Assembly (NCBI GenBank): GCA_000471045.1
Contig: KI301992.1
Location: 1,512,481-1,548,656, forward strand
DNA: 36,176 nt
Direction: 5' to 3'
Origin: an actinobacterium LLX17
GTDB lineage: Bacteria > Actinomycetota > Actinomycetes > Propionibacteriales > Nocardioidaceae
Part shown: one piece after another, positions 25,636-32,895 of the stretch
Position numbering within the stretch: position 1 is the stretch's first letter
Layout of the letters: each line of letters begins with the position of its first letter
The notes under the pieces: generated by a model
Database searches by the model: none
What the model was told of the DNA's origin: nothing
Seen by the model: only the letters and a program-made list of their open reading frames with translations
Position numbers and translations under genes: made by a program

Positions 25636-27240
25636 TCAGACGCCGGCGCGCTCGACCCCGTGGGTCCGCAGGCCGTAGGTGAAGGCGTCGGTGAGGGCGA
25701 TCCAGGACGCCTCGATCATGTTGGCGCCGACCCCCACCGTGACCCAGGTGTCCTTGCCGTCGGTGGTCTCGATCAGCACGCGCGTGACGGCGTCGGTGCC
25801 GTGGCCCTGGTCGAGGATGCGCACCCGGAAGTCGGTCAGGTGGAAGCGCGTCACGTCGGGGTACAGCTGCTCGATCGCCTGGCGCAGCGCGTGGTCGAGC
25901 GCGTTGACGGGACCGTTGCCCTCGCCGATCACCGCGAGTCGCTGACCGCCGGCCACGATCTTGACGGTCGCCTCGGCCGCGGCACCGGAGCGGGCCGACC
26001 CCGAGGAGGTCGATTCCGCGATGACGCGCCAGGACTCGACCTCGAAGTAGGCGGGGCGGCTGCCCTCGACCTCCTCCAGCAGCAGCAGCTCGAAGGAGGC
26101 GTCGGCGGCCTCGAACGTGTAACCCGACTGCTCGAGCTCCTTGACGCGGTCGGTCAGGCGGGCGAGACGGGTGGGGTCCTCGGTGAGGTCGTAGCCCAGC
26201 TCGCGGCCCTTGAGCTCGATCGTGGCGCGGCCGGCCATCTCCGAGACCAGCAGGCGCATGTCGTTGCCGACCAGGGCCGGGTCGATGTGCTGGTAGAGGT
26301 TGGGGTCGACACGGATGGCGCTGGCGTGCAGGCCGGCCTTGTGGGCGAACGACGAGACGCCCGTGTACGGCTGGCGGGCCGACGGCGGGTAGTTGGTGAT
26401 CTCGGCGACCGCGTGCGCGATGCGCGTGGCGTCGGCCAGGGCACCCTCGGGCAGCACCGGCATGCCCAGCTTCAGCTCGAGGTTGGCGACGCTGGTGACG
26501 AGGTCGGCGTTGCCGGTGCGCTCGCCGTAGCCGTTCAGGCAGCCCTGCAGGTGCGTGGCGCCGGCGAGCACCGCTGCCATCGAGTTGGCGACGGCACAGC
26601 CGGTGTCGTTGTGGGCGTGGATGCCGAGCCGCGCACCGGTGGAGGCGAGCACGTCACCCACGACGTCGGTCACCTGGTGGGGCAGCATGCCCCCGTTGGT
26701 GTCACAGAGCACCGCGACCTCCGCGCCGGCGTCGGCGGCGGTGCGCACGACCTCGAGGGCATAGTCACGGTTGCGCAGGTAGCCGTCGAAGAAGTGCTCG
26801 AGGTCGACGAAGACCCGCTGGCCCTCGGCGATCAGGTGGGTCACCGTGTCGCGCACCATCGCGAGGTTCTCTTCCAGCGTGGTGCGCAGGGCCAGCTCGA
26901 CGTGCCGGTCGTGGCTCTTGGCGACCAGCGTGACGACGGACGCGCCGGACTCCCGCAGCGCCGCGACCAGCGTGTCGTCGGCGGCGTTGCCACCGGCGCG
27001 ACGGGTGGCGCCGAACGCCGCCAGGGTGGCGTGCCGGAGCTCGAGCTCCTTGGCCGCCAGCGCGAAGAACTCGGTGTCCTTGGGGTTGGAGCCCGGCCAC
27101 CCGCCCTCGATGTAGCCGACTCCCAGGTCGTCGAGGTGGCGCGCGATGTGCATCTTGTCCTGCACCGAGAGGTTCAGGCCCTCCTGCTGCGCACCGTCAC
27201 GCATCGTCGTGTCGTAGACGTGGAAGTCGGTCATGCTCAT
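25636..27240 (-). CDS. cimA: Citramalate synthase
   Basis: 534 aa, joining acetyl-CoA and pyruvate to (R)-citramalate, the first step of the threonine-independent isoleucine route. The HMGL-like TIM barrel is marked by YDTTMRDGAQQEG near residue 9, the metal-binding IHAHNDTGCAVANS and CLNGYGERTGNADL, and SSFAHKAGLHASA. The C-terminal 130 residues form a LeuA-dimer allosteric domain, where isoleucine is expected to bind. ATG 27240 has GAAGGA eight bases upstream; ATG 27234 is an alternative. An Ile-codon leader peptide and terminator precede it. 2-Isopropylmalate synthase is excluded by the overall CimA-type sequence and length. Confidence 0.94.
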   Translation of the reverse strand: MSMTDFHVYDTTMRDGAQQEGLNLSVQDKMHIARHLDDLGVGYIEGGWPGSNPKDTEFFALAAKELELRHATLAAFGATRRAGGNAADDTLVAALRESGASVVTLVAKSHDRHVELALRTTLEENLAMVRDTVTHLIAEGQRVFVDLEHFFDGYLRNRDYALEVVRTAADAGAEVAVLCDTNGGMLPHQVTDVVGDVLASTGARLGIHAHNDTGCAVANSMAAVLAGATHLQGCLNGYGERTGNADLVTSVANLELKLGMPVLPEGALADATRIAHAVAEITNYPPSARQPYTGVSSFAHKAGLHASAIRVDPNLYQHIDPALVGNDMRLLVSEMAGRATIELKGRELGYDLTEDPTRLARLTDRVKELEQSGYTFEAADASFELLLLEEVEGSRPAYFEVESWRVIAESTSSGSARSGAAAEATVKIVAGGQRLAVIGEGNGPVNALDHALRQAIEQLYPDVTRFHLTDFRVRILDQGHGTDAVTRVLIETTDGKDTWVTVGVGANMIEASWIALTDAFTYGLRTHGVERAGV

Positions 27241-27285
27241 GCGAGGTGTCCTTCGTTCGTGGCGGTGACGAGGCGTCCGGCCAAC

Positions 27286-27312
27286 AAAAAAGCCCCCCGG
27301 GGTCGGGAGGCT
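27286..27312 (-). terminator. Attenuator terminator upstream of cimA
   Basis: On the minus strand the arms AGCCTCCC and GGGGGGCT form an 8-bp stem with one G-U pair around the loop GACCCC, followed directly by six T. It lies 20 bases after the leader-peptide stop and 45 bases before cimA, the classical position for transcription attenuation. Confidence 0.85.
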
Positions 27313-27331
27313 GCGCGGCGGTTCCTGGGGG

Positions 27332-27376
27332 TCAGGATCCGGCGCGCCCGGCAATGATGATCGTGAAGCTCGTCAC
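27332..27376 (-). CDS. Isoleucine-rich leader peptide of cimA
   Basis: Fourteen codons reading VTSFTIIIAGRAGS and a TGA stop. Three consecutive Ile codons (ATC ATC ATT) suit a ribosome-stalling sensor of charged Ile-tRNA. GTG 27376 is seven bases after the -10 TAGACT, so the transcript probably begins at or just before the start codon. A small hairpin TCCTG/CAGGA covers the stop codon and the intrinsic terminator follows. Low Ile-tRNA should stall the ribosome, prevent terminator formation and allow cimA transcription. The mechanism is inferred by analogy with known ilv and leu leaders. Confidence 0.85.
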   Translation of the reverse strand: MTSFTIIIAGRAGS

Positions 27377-27383
27377 GCGGCCC

Positions 27384-27412
27384 AGTCTAGACTGGGGCGC
27401 GATGCTTGCCAA
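27384..27412 (-). promoter_or_regulatory. Promoter of the cimA leader (with palindromic -10)
   Basis: The -35 TTGGCA (27412-27407) and -10 TAGACT (27389-27384) are separated by exactly 17 bases, the best sigma-A-type promoter in the window. The -10 is part of the palindrome AGTCTAGACT (27384-27393), which also gives a TAGACT on the plus strand (27388-27393) facing the frameshifted gene. Confidence 0.8.
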
Positions 27413-27427
27413 GACGGGCTCGACCCG

Positions 27428-28167
27428 ATGACGACCCCACCCGGATCCGTCGACTCGGTCGCGATGCCGCCGGTGCGCCACAGCATCCACGCGGTGCTGA
27501 CGGCCGAGCCGGTGCCGCACCCCGACGAGCACCTGGCCCGGGGCGCGACCACGGCCCCCGGCTTCACCATCCCCCGCCGGGGATGCTGCGTCGTTTCGGC
27601 GCGTCCGGTCAGGACATCGACGCCGTGGCCGCGCGCTCGCACGTGACCCTGCTGCACCGCAGCGGCCCCGTCGCGTCGGCCGCGTCCGACGCTCTCGCCG
27701 CCCGCTCGGAGGCCATCGCCTTCGCGCGGCAGTCCGACGGCGTGGTGCTCGACCTGGCCATCCCCCGCGTCGTCACGCTCGCCACCGATCCCGACCTCAC
27801 CATCGCTAGCGAGTGGGTCGGCTTCGACATCGAGCCCGGTCCGGCTGACGACCCACGCCAGGCCGTGACCTCGTTCGGCCTCAGCACCTTCGGGCTGCCC
27901 GAGGTGCGCCACGAGATGTCCGACCCCGATGCGCTCGCCGCGACGCTGGCAACCCTCTCGGGCCTGGTCTACCGGATGATCGCGGAGTGGCCCGCGCACG
28001 ATCCGATCGGGCCGGCCACCATCACGCTGTCGGACGTCGGCCACGCCCTGGGCGACGCGCTGGGCACCTCCGCGGGCGGCGGGCTCACCGTCGAGATCCT
28101 CGCCACCGACGACCCCGGCGTCCTGCGGGTCGTCATCGACGAGGACCCGCGCCGCCTGTTCACCTGA
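27428..28167 (+). pseudogene. Conserved hypothetical protein, apparently frameshifted
   Basis: Two overlapping frames each look like real host coding sequence. The first runs from ATG 27428 (MTTPPGSVDSVAMPP through GATTAPGFTIP) with almost every third base G or C up to about 27575. The second is good from ATG 27583 (MLRRFGASGQDIDAV) to the stop at 28165-28167. One extra C in the run of five C at 27571-27575 would join them as FTIPPPGMLRRFG. So there is either a true one-base deletion or a sequencing error. The joined protein would have about 246 residues and is not recognised. Alternatively translation starts at 27583, giving 194 residues. A nine-codon upstream reading frame (27402-27431) overlaps the first ATG. 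Confidence 0.6.
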
Positions 28168-28188
28168 GGGTCCTGTTCGCCTGAGGAT

Positions 28189-29619
28189 TCAGCGCGTCGG
28201 GGGCTTTGGGCCGAGGTTGGCCAGCGTCTCCGGGCGCAGGATCGCCGCCAGCTGCTCCGGCGGGAGCAGCCCGCGCTCCAGCACCAGCTCGGCCACGCCG
28301 CGCCCCGTGGCCAGCGCCTCCTTGGCCACGTCGGTCGCCGCCTCGTACCCGATGTAGGGGTTGAGCGCCGTCACGAGACCGATCGAGTGCTCGACCTCCG
28401 CGCGCAGCAGGGCGACGTTGGCGGTGATGCCGTCGACGCAGCGCTCGGACAGCACGGTGATCGCCTGCTCGAGCCGGGAGATGCCGGACGCCAGCGAGTA
28501 GCAGATGACCGGCTCGAAGGCGTTCAGCTGCAGCTGGCCGGCCTCAGCGGCCATCGACACCGTGACGTCGTGACCGATGATCTGGAAGGCCACCTGGTTG
28601 ACGACCTCGGGAATGACCGGGTTGACCTTGCCGGGCATGATGCTGGATCCGGCCTGCACCGGCGGCAGGTTGATCTCGTTGAGCCCGGCCCGCGGGCCCG
28701 ACGACAGCAGACGCAAATCGTTGCAGATCTTGCTGAGCTTGACCGCCACTCGTTTCAACGTGCCCGAGACCTGCACGAAGGCGCCGCAGTCCTGCGTGGC
28801 CTCGATCAGGTCAACGGCCGTCTCCAGCGGCAGGCCGGTCAGCTCCCCCAGGTGGTGGCAGGCGATCTCGACGTACCCGGCCGGAGCGTTCAGCATCGTG
28901 CCGATCGCGGTGGCTCCCAGGTTGATCTCGTGCAGCAGCAGCACCGCCTCCGACAACACCGCACGATCCTCGGCGATCATCTGCGCGTACGTGCCGAACT
29001 CCTGGCCCAGCGTCATCGGCACCGCGTCCTGCAGCTGCGTGCGGCCCATCTTCAGGACTTCGCGGAACTCCACGGCCTTCGCCGCGAACGACGCCTCGAG
29101 CCGGGCCATCGCGTCGAGCAGCGAGCGCGTCGCGAGGATGATCGAGATCTTGACGGCCGTCGGGTAGACGTCGTTGGTCGACTGGCTGAGATTGACGTGC
29201 TCGTTGGGGTGCAGCACGTGGTGGTCGCCCTTGGCATGACCCAGGATCTCGAGCGCCCGGTTCGCGATGACCTCGTTGGCGTTCATGTTGGTCGAGGTGC
29301 CGGCGCCGCCCTGGATGACGTCGACGACGAACTGGTCGACGAGCGCACCCGCCCGGATCTCCTCGCAGGCCTGCCGGATCGCGTCGTGGCGAGCGTCGTC
29401 GAGCAGCCCCAGCTCGTGGTTGGCCGCGGCCGCCGCCTGCTTGACGGCGGCCAGGGCCACCACCAGGTGGGGGCTCTGACCGATCGGGACCCCGGTGATC
29501 GGGAAGTTCTCGAGGGCGCGCAGGGTGTGGACACCCCAGTACACGTCGACCGGGATCTCGCGCTCACCGATCAGGTCGTGCTCGACCCGGGTGGCGCCCA
29601 GGGAGGTGGTCGGGGTCAT
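28189..29619 (-). CDS. aspA: Aspartate ammonia-lyase
   Basis: 476 aa, converting aspartate to fumarate and ammonia. It carries the fumarase/aspartase superfamily signature GSSIMPGKVNPV near residue 315, the earlier conserved GGAGTSTNMNANEV and NLSQSTNDVYPT, and LGQEFGTYAQM. The aspartase type, rather than fumarase C, is supported by the N-terminal RVEHDLIGEREIPVDVYWGV. ATG 29619 fits; a longer reading adds unlike sequence. It follows ilvE after 44 bases with GGGGA before the start. Confidence 0.92.
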   Translation of the reverse strand: MTPTTSLGATRVEHDLIGEREIPVDVYWGVHTLRALENFPITGVPIGQSPHLVVALAAVKQAAAAANHELGLLDDARHDAIRQACEEIRAGALVDQFVVDVIQGGAGTSTNMNANEVIANRALEILGHAKGDHHVLHPNEHVNLSQSTNDVYPTAVKISIILATRSLLDAMARLEASFAAKAVEFREVLKMGRTQLQDAVPMTLGQEFGTYAQMIAEDRAVLSEAVLLLHEINLGATAIGTMLNAPAGYVEIACHHLGELTGLPLETAVDLIEATQDCGAFVQVSGTLKRVAVKLSKICNDLRLLSSGPRAGLNEINLPPVQAGSSIMPGKVNPVIPEVVNQVAFQIIGHDVTVSMAAEAGQLQLNAFEPVICYSLASGISRLEQAITVLSERCVDGITANVALLRAEVEHSIGLVTALNPYIGYEAATDVAKEALATGRGVAELVLERGLLPPEQLAAILRPETLANLGPKPPTR

Positions 29620-29663
29620 TCCCCGATCACACCACGTCGAGACCTCGATGCATCCCGACCCGC

Positions 29664-30782
29664 TCAGGCGAGGCGCGTCATCCAGCCGTGCCGGTCCTCG
29701 GCGCGCCCGTACTGCACGTCGACGAGCGCCGAACGGATCTCGGCCGTGACCTTGCCGCTCGTGCCGTCGGCGGCAGCCTCGGTGGCGACCTCGCCGCCGT
29801 CCCACTTGAGACGGCCGACGGGAGTGACGACGGCAGCCGTGCCGCAGGCGAAGACCTCGGTGATGGTGCCGTCGGCCACGCCCTCACGCCACTCGTCGAT
29901 GCTGACGCGGCGCTCGACGACCTGGTGCCCCAGGTCGCCGGCGATCGTCATGATCGAGTCACGGGTGATGCCTTCGAGGATCGACCCCGAGAGCTCGGGC
30001 GTCACGATCGAGCCGTCGGACTGCACGAAGTACAGGTTCATGCCGCCGAGCTCCTCGATCCACCGCTGCTCGGTCGCGTCGAGGAAGACCACCTGGGCAC
30101 AACCCTGCTCGGCGGCCTCGGCCTGCGGCAGGAGGCTCGCGGCGTAGTTGCCACCGCACTTGGCCGCCCCCGTGCCGCCGGCGCCCGCGCGTGAGTAGGT
30201 GGACGACAGCCACAGGTCGACGGCCGTCACGCCGCCCGGGAAGTAGGCACCGGCCGGGGACGCGATGACCGAGTAGGTCACGTGCTTGCTGGGACGCACC
30301 CCCAGGAACGCCTCGGAGGCGAACATGAACGGCCGCAGGTAGAGGCTGGTCTCCTCCCCCGACGGCACCCACGCCTCGTCGGCGGTCACGAGGGCCTGGA
30401 CCGAGCCGGTGAACCACTCGACGGGCAGCGCCGGCAGGGCCAGCCGGTGCGCGGACCGCTGCAGGCGCTCGGCGTTGGCCTCGATGCGGAACGCCCAGAC
30501 CGAGCCGTCGGCGTGCCGGTAGGCCTTGAGACCCTCGAAGATCTCCTGCGCGTAGTGCAGGACGGCTGTCGCGGGATCGAGCAGCAGCGGGCCGTACGGC
30601 ACGACGCGCGCGTCGTGCCAGCCCTCGGCCGGCGTCCACTCGGTCAGGAACATGTGGTCGGTGAAGTTCACACCGAAACCGGGATCGGCGAGGATCGCGG
30701 CGCGCTCGGCGTCCGTCCGGGCAGCGGCGTTCTGCGTGAAGGAGCTGCGGAACGGTGCGGTGCCGGATGGGGAGTCAGTCAT
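29664..30782 (-). CDS. ilvE: Branched-chain amino-acid aminotransferase
   Basis: 372 aa, PLP class IV enzyme for the final step of Leu, Ile and Val synthesis. The PLP lysine is in GAAKCGGNYAAS; other family marks are YGPLLLDPATAVLHYAQEIFEG, LYLRPFMFAS and CGTAAVVTPVGRL. ATG 30782 is preceded by TACCGT with a seven-base gap; a GTG two codons upstream is the alternative start. It lies 44 bases after leuB, and the two are likely to share expression. With CimA and LeuB it forms part of the isoleucine pathway. Confidence 0.95.
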   Translation of the reverse strand: MTDSPSGTAPFRSSFTQNAAARTDAERAAILADPGFGVNFTDHMFLTEWTPAEGWHDARVVPYGPLLLDPATAVLHYAQEIFEGLKAYRHADGSVWAFRIEANAERLQRSAHRLALPALPVEWFTGSVQALVTADEAWVPSGEETSLYLRPFMFASEAFLGVRPSKHVTYSVIASPAGAYFPGGVTAVDLWLSSTYSRAGAGGTGAAKCGGNYAASLLPQAEAAEQGCAQVVFLDATEQRWIEELGGMNLYFVQSDGSIVTPELSGSILEGITRDSIMTIAGDLGHQVVERRVSIDEWREGVADGTITEVFACGTAAVVTPVGRLKWDGGEVATEAAADGTSGKVTAEIRSALVDVQYGRAEDRHGWMTRLA

Positions 30783-30826
30783 GGGATTCACGGTAGTTCT
30801 TTCGGGCGAGGGTGGACAGGTCGGAG

Positions 30827-31903
30827 TCAGCCCACCGATACGCCCGCGGCCACGCGTGAACCGATGGCCTCCCCCACCTCCTGCGTGCTGCGAGGCGTGC
30901 TCGATCCGGCCCGCTCGGCGATGTCGGTCTCGACGGCGGAGGCGATCTGCGTGGCCGCCTCCGGGTGCCCGAGGTGGTCGAGCAGCAGGGCGCCCGACAG
31001 GATCGCCGCGGTCGGGTCGGCCTTGGACTGGCCGGCGATGTCGGGGGCCGAGCCGTGCACGGGCTCGAACATGCTCGGCGCCGTGCGGTCGGGGTTGACG
31101 TTGCCGCTGGCGGCCAGGCCGATGCCACCGGTGATGGCGGCGGCGAGGTCGGTGAGGATGTCGCCGAACAGGTTGTCGGTGACGATCACGTCGAACCGCG
31201 AGGGGTCGGTGGCCAGGAAGATCGTGGCCGCGTCGACGTGCAGGTAGTCGACCGTGACGTCGGGGAACTCGGTGGCCACGGCGTCGACGGTGCGGCTCCA
31301 CAGGTGACCGGCGTGCACGAGGACGTTGTTCTTGTGCACGAGCGTCAGCTTGCGGCGCGGGCGGGCCTGGGCGCGAGCGAACGCGTCGCGGACGACCCGC
31401 TCGACGCCGAAGGCCGTGTTGATGCTGACCTCAGTGGCCATCTCGTGCGGCGTGCCGACACGGATGGCGCCGCCGTTGCCGACGTACGGCCCCTCGGTGC
31501 CCTCGCGGACCACCACGAAGTCGATCTCACCCTTGCCCGTGACGCTCTCGGCCAACGGTGACGGGACACCGGGGAAGAGACGCGACGGGCGCAGGTTGAC
31601 GTAGTGGTCGAGCTCGAAGCGCAGGCGCAGCAGCAGGCCACGCTCGAGCACGCCCGACGGCACGCTCGGGTCTCCGACAGCGCCCAGCAGGATCGCGTCA
31701 TGACCGCGGATCTCCTCCAGCACCGCGTCCGGCAGGGTCTCGCCGGTCGCGTGCCAGCGACGCGCACCGAGGTCGTACTCGGTGCGGTCGAAGGCCAGGC
31801 CGTGCGCTCCCGCCACGGTGTCGAGCACCGTCAGGGCCTGCGCGGTCACTTCGGGGCCGATGCCGTCACCGGGGACGACGGCGAGGGAGTAGGTCTGCGT
31901 CAT
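30827..31903 (-). CDS. leuB: 3-Isopropylmalate dehydrogenase
   Basis: 358 aa, NAD-dependent oxidative decarboxylation of 3-isopropylmalate; also used for 3-methylmalate in the citramalate route. Signature regions are [11 protein letters not shown] near residue 9, the [12 protein letters not shown] stretch, and [23 protein letters not shown] 31903 is preceded by TAGGAT exactly six bases away, the clearest leaderless-type start here. A second transcript could arrive from the leader region at 32297. Confidence 0.95.
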   Translation of the reverse strand: MTQTYSLAVVPGDGIGPEVTAQALTVLDTVAGAHGLAFDRTEYDLGARRWHATGETLPDAVLEEIRGHDAILLGAVGDPSVPSGVLERGLLLRLRFELDHYVNLRPSRLFPGVPSPLAESVTGKGEIDFVVVREGTEGPYVGNGGAIRVGTPHEMATEVSINTAFGVERVVRDAFARAQARPRRKLTLVHKNNVLVHAGHLWSRTVDAVATEFPDVTVDYLHVDAATIFLATDPSRFDVIVTDNLFGDILTDLAAAITGGIGLAASGNVNPDRTAPSMFEPVHGSAPDIAGQSKADPTAAILSGALLLDHLGHPEAATQIASAVETDIAERAGSSTPRSTQEVGEAIGSRVAAGVSVG

Positions 31904-31909
31904 GCGGTC

Positions 31910-31915
31910 ATCCTA
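31910..31915 (-). promoter_or_regulatory. -10 element of a leaderless promoter for leuB
   Basis: TAGGAT on the minus strand, six bases before ATG 31903; no clear -35. Confidence 0.55.
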
Positions 31916-31978
31916 CGAAGACCGGTCTCAGATGATGAAACCGGCGTCTCAGCAATCGGTCGATCCGTGGGATGCCGG

Positions 31979-32083
31979 TCAGTTGTCATCGGGACGGTCG
32001 ACCAGATCGATCTCCGGCGAGGTCGCATCGTCACGCAGGTGGGCGGGGCCCCACTCCATCAGTGCCATCTGGGGTGCAGTCAT
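31979..32083 (-). CDS. Putative 34-residue microprotein upstream of leuB
   Basis: ATG 32083 has a strong Shine-Dalgarno, AAGGAG, nine bases upstream, and the frame runs 34 codons to TGA. The peptide starts MTAPQMALMEWGPAHLR and has a very acidic C-terminal half ending in VDRPDDN. It is not recognised; there is no signal or membrane helix. Eight of 33 sense codons end in A or T, more than in host genes. Its ribosome binding site is buried in a long stem (32089-32169), suggesting regulated translation. It could be a functional peptide, a RiPP-like precursor or merely a coupling leader for leuB, 75 bases on. Confidence 0.45.
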   Translation of the reverse strand: MTAPQMALMEWGPAHLRDDATSPEIDLVDRPDDN

Positions 32084-32088
32084 GAAAA

Positions 32089-32169
32089 ATCTCTCCTTCT
32101 CGGTGGGTGAAGTGCGGAGCAATCCGCTGAACCCGTACCGATCGGGTGAGATCGGGAGAAAGGAGAGAT
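32089..32169 (-). promoter_or_regulatory. Structured leader RNA that sequesters a Shine-Dalgarno (riboswitch-like)
   Basis: In minus-strand RNA, ATCTCTCCTT (32169-32160) pairs perfectly with AAGGAGAGAT (32098-32089). Three more pairs follow past a single bulged base, making a 13-bp basal stem. Between the arms are two hairpins, ACCCG/CGGGT with a 7-base loop and GCGGA/TCCGC with a 4-base loop, so the whole is a three-way junction. The right arm contains the Shine-Dalgarno of the 34-codon frame. I do not match it to a named riboswitch class. Confidence 0.6.
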
Positions 32170-32219
32170 CAGGTCGTGATCGAGATCCTGCTGCGGGTCA
32201 GCGGGCCAACGCTGGAACG

Positions 32220-32255
32220 CCGCGGCAGGTGTGGCCCTACGAGGCCCTGCCGCGG
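32220..32255 (-). promoter_or_regulatory. 10-bp hairpin spanning the leader-peptide stop codon
   Basis: CCGCGGCAGG and CCTGCCGCGG form a perfect stem with GGCC/GGCC pairing inside the loop. It begins in the last codons of the 15-residue leader peptide and covers its TAG, so ribosome position would decide whether it forms. No U tract follows, so it is not a simple terminator. Confidence 0.6.
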
Positions 32256-32284
32256 CAAGCGATGACTACGAGCTGCTTCCGCAT
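32237..32284 (-). CDS. Putative branched-chain leader peptide upstream of leuB
   Basis: Fifteen codons reading MRKQLVVIACRGRAS and a TAG stop. The Leu-Val-Val-Ile run recalls leader peptides of branched-chain operons. ATG 32284 lies seven bases after TACTCT (32297-32292), a good -10, so it would be leaderless like the cimA leader. It points toward the structured RNA and leuB. The codon run is short for attenuation, so its sensory role is an inference. Confidence 0.55.
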   Translation of the reverse strand: MRKQLVVIACRGRAS

Positions 32285-32291
32285 GCCGAGC

Positions 32292-32297
32292 AGAGTA
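32292..32297 (-). promoter_or_regulatory. -10 element of the leuB leader transcript
   Basis: TACTCT on the minus strand, seven bases from ATG 32284. It is nearly back to back with the AAGACT -10 (32320-32325) of the O-methyltransferase gene on the other strand. The 428-bp stretch 31904-32331 holds no ordinary gene, only the leader features listed here. Confidence 0.5.
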
Positions 32298-32331
32298 CCC
32301 CATTCCCCTGAGCGGGTGGAAGACTGACGAC

Positions 32332-32895
32332 GTGCCTTCCCCCGTCGACGTCCCTGAGCTCGTCTCCCGCACCCTCGACCTGTCCCGCCAGCGCGGCTTC
32401 ATCACCTCGACCCGGCACGAGACGGGCCGCCTGCTCGCGACCCTGGCGGCATCCCGCACCGGCACCCTCGCCGAGCTCGGCACCGGCACCGGTGTCGGTT
32501 CCGCGTGGCTCGCCAGCGGCGCCGCCAAGGAGGCGCGCATCGTCAGCGCCGAGCTCGACCCCTCGCTCGCCGAGGACGTCCAGAAGATCTTCGCCGACGT
32601 CGACAACGTCGACATCACGGCCGGCGACTGGACGTCGCTCGAGGGCTTCGCGCCGTTCTCGCTGATCTTCGTCGACGTGCGGGAGGTCATGGAGGACATC
32701 GACCACCTGGCCGACCTGCTCGAGCCCGGCGGCATCGTCGTGCTCGACGACTTCATGCCGTCGCCCCACTGGCCGCCGATCGTCGACGGCCAGGTCGACG
32801 TGGTCCGCGAGCAGTGGCTCACCGACGAGCGGTTCGCGGCCGCCGAGATGATGATCTCGGTCGACGCGAGCCTCGTCATCGCCACGCGTCGCTAG
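32332..32895 (+). CDS. Class I SAM-dependent methyltransferase (O-methyltransferase-like)
   Basis: 187 aa. Rossmann-type methyltransferase with motif I LAELGTGTGVGSAWLA near residue 46, an acidic ribose-binding residue in IVSAELDPSLAED, and a motif IV-like SLIFVDVREVMED. A VVLDDFMP segment follows, as in O-methyltransferase family 3 proteins. The substrate is unknown. GTG 32332 is preceded by AAGACT at six bases. Its TAG overlaps, tail to tail, the TAG of the glycosyltransferase-like gene within a shared CTAG. Confidence 0.85.
   Translation: MPSPVDVPELVSRTLDLSRQRGFITSTRHETGRLLATLAASRTGTLAELGTGTGVGSAWLASGAAKEARIVSAELDPSLAEDVQKIFADVDNVDITAGDWTSLEGFAPFSLIFVDVREVMEDIDHLADLLEPGGIVVLDDFMPSPHWPPIVDGQVDVVREQWLTDERFAAAEMMISVDASLVIATRR

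Noticed and set aside
32220..32255. The perfect 10-bp hairpin as an intrinsic terminator
   Set aside because: No T tract follows on either strand.
32084..32327. A plus-strand open frame starting MKNLSFSVGEV through the leader region
   Set aside because: It reads antisense through the hairpins, its codon use is not host-like, and it has no ribosome binding site; the open frame is a by-product of high GC.
31979..32895. RiPP cluster made of the 34-residue peptide and the O-methyltransferase
   Set aside because: The two are divergent, there is no cyclase, dehydratase, protease or exporter nearby, and the methyltransferase is not of the protein-isoaspartate type. Kept only as a remote possibility.
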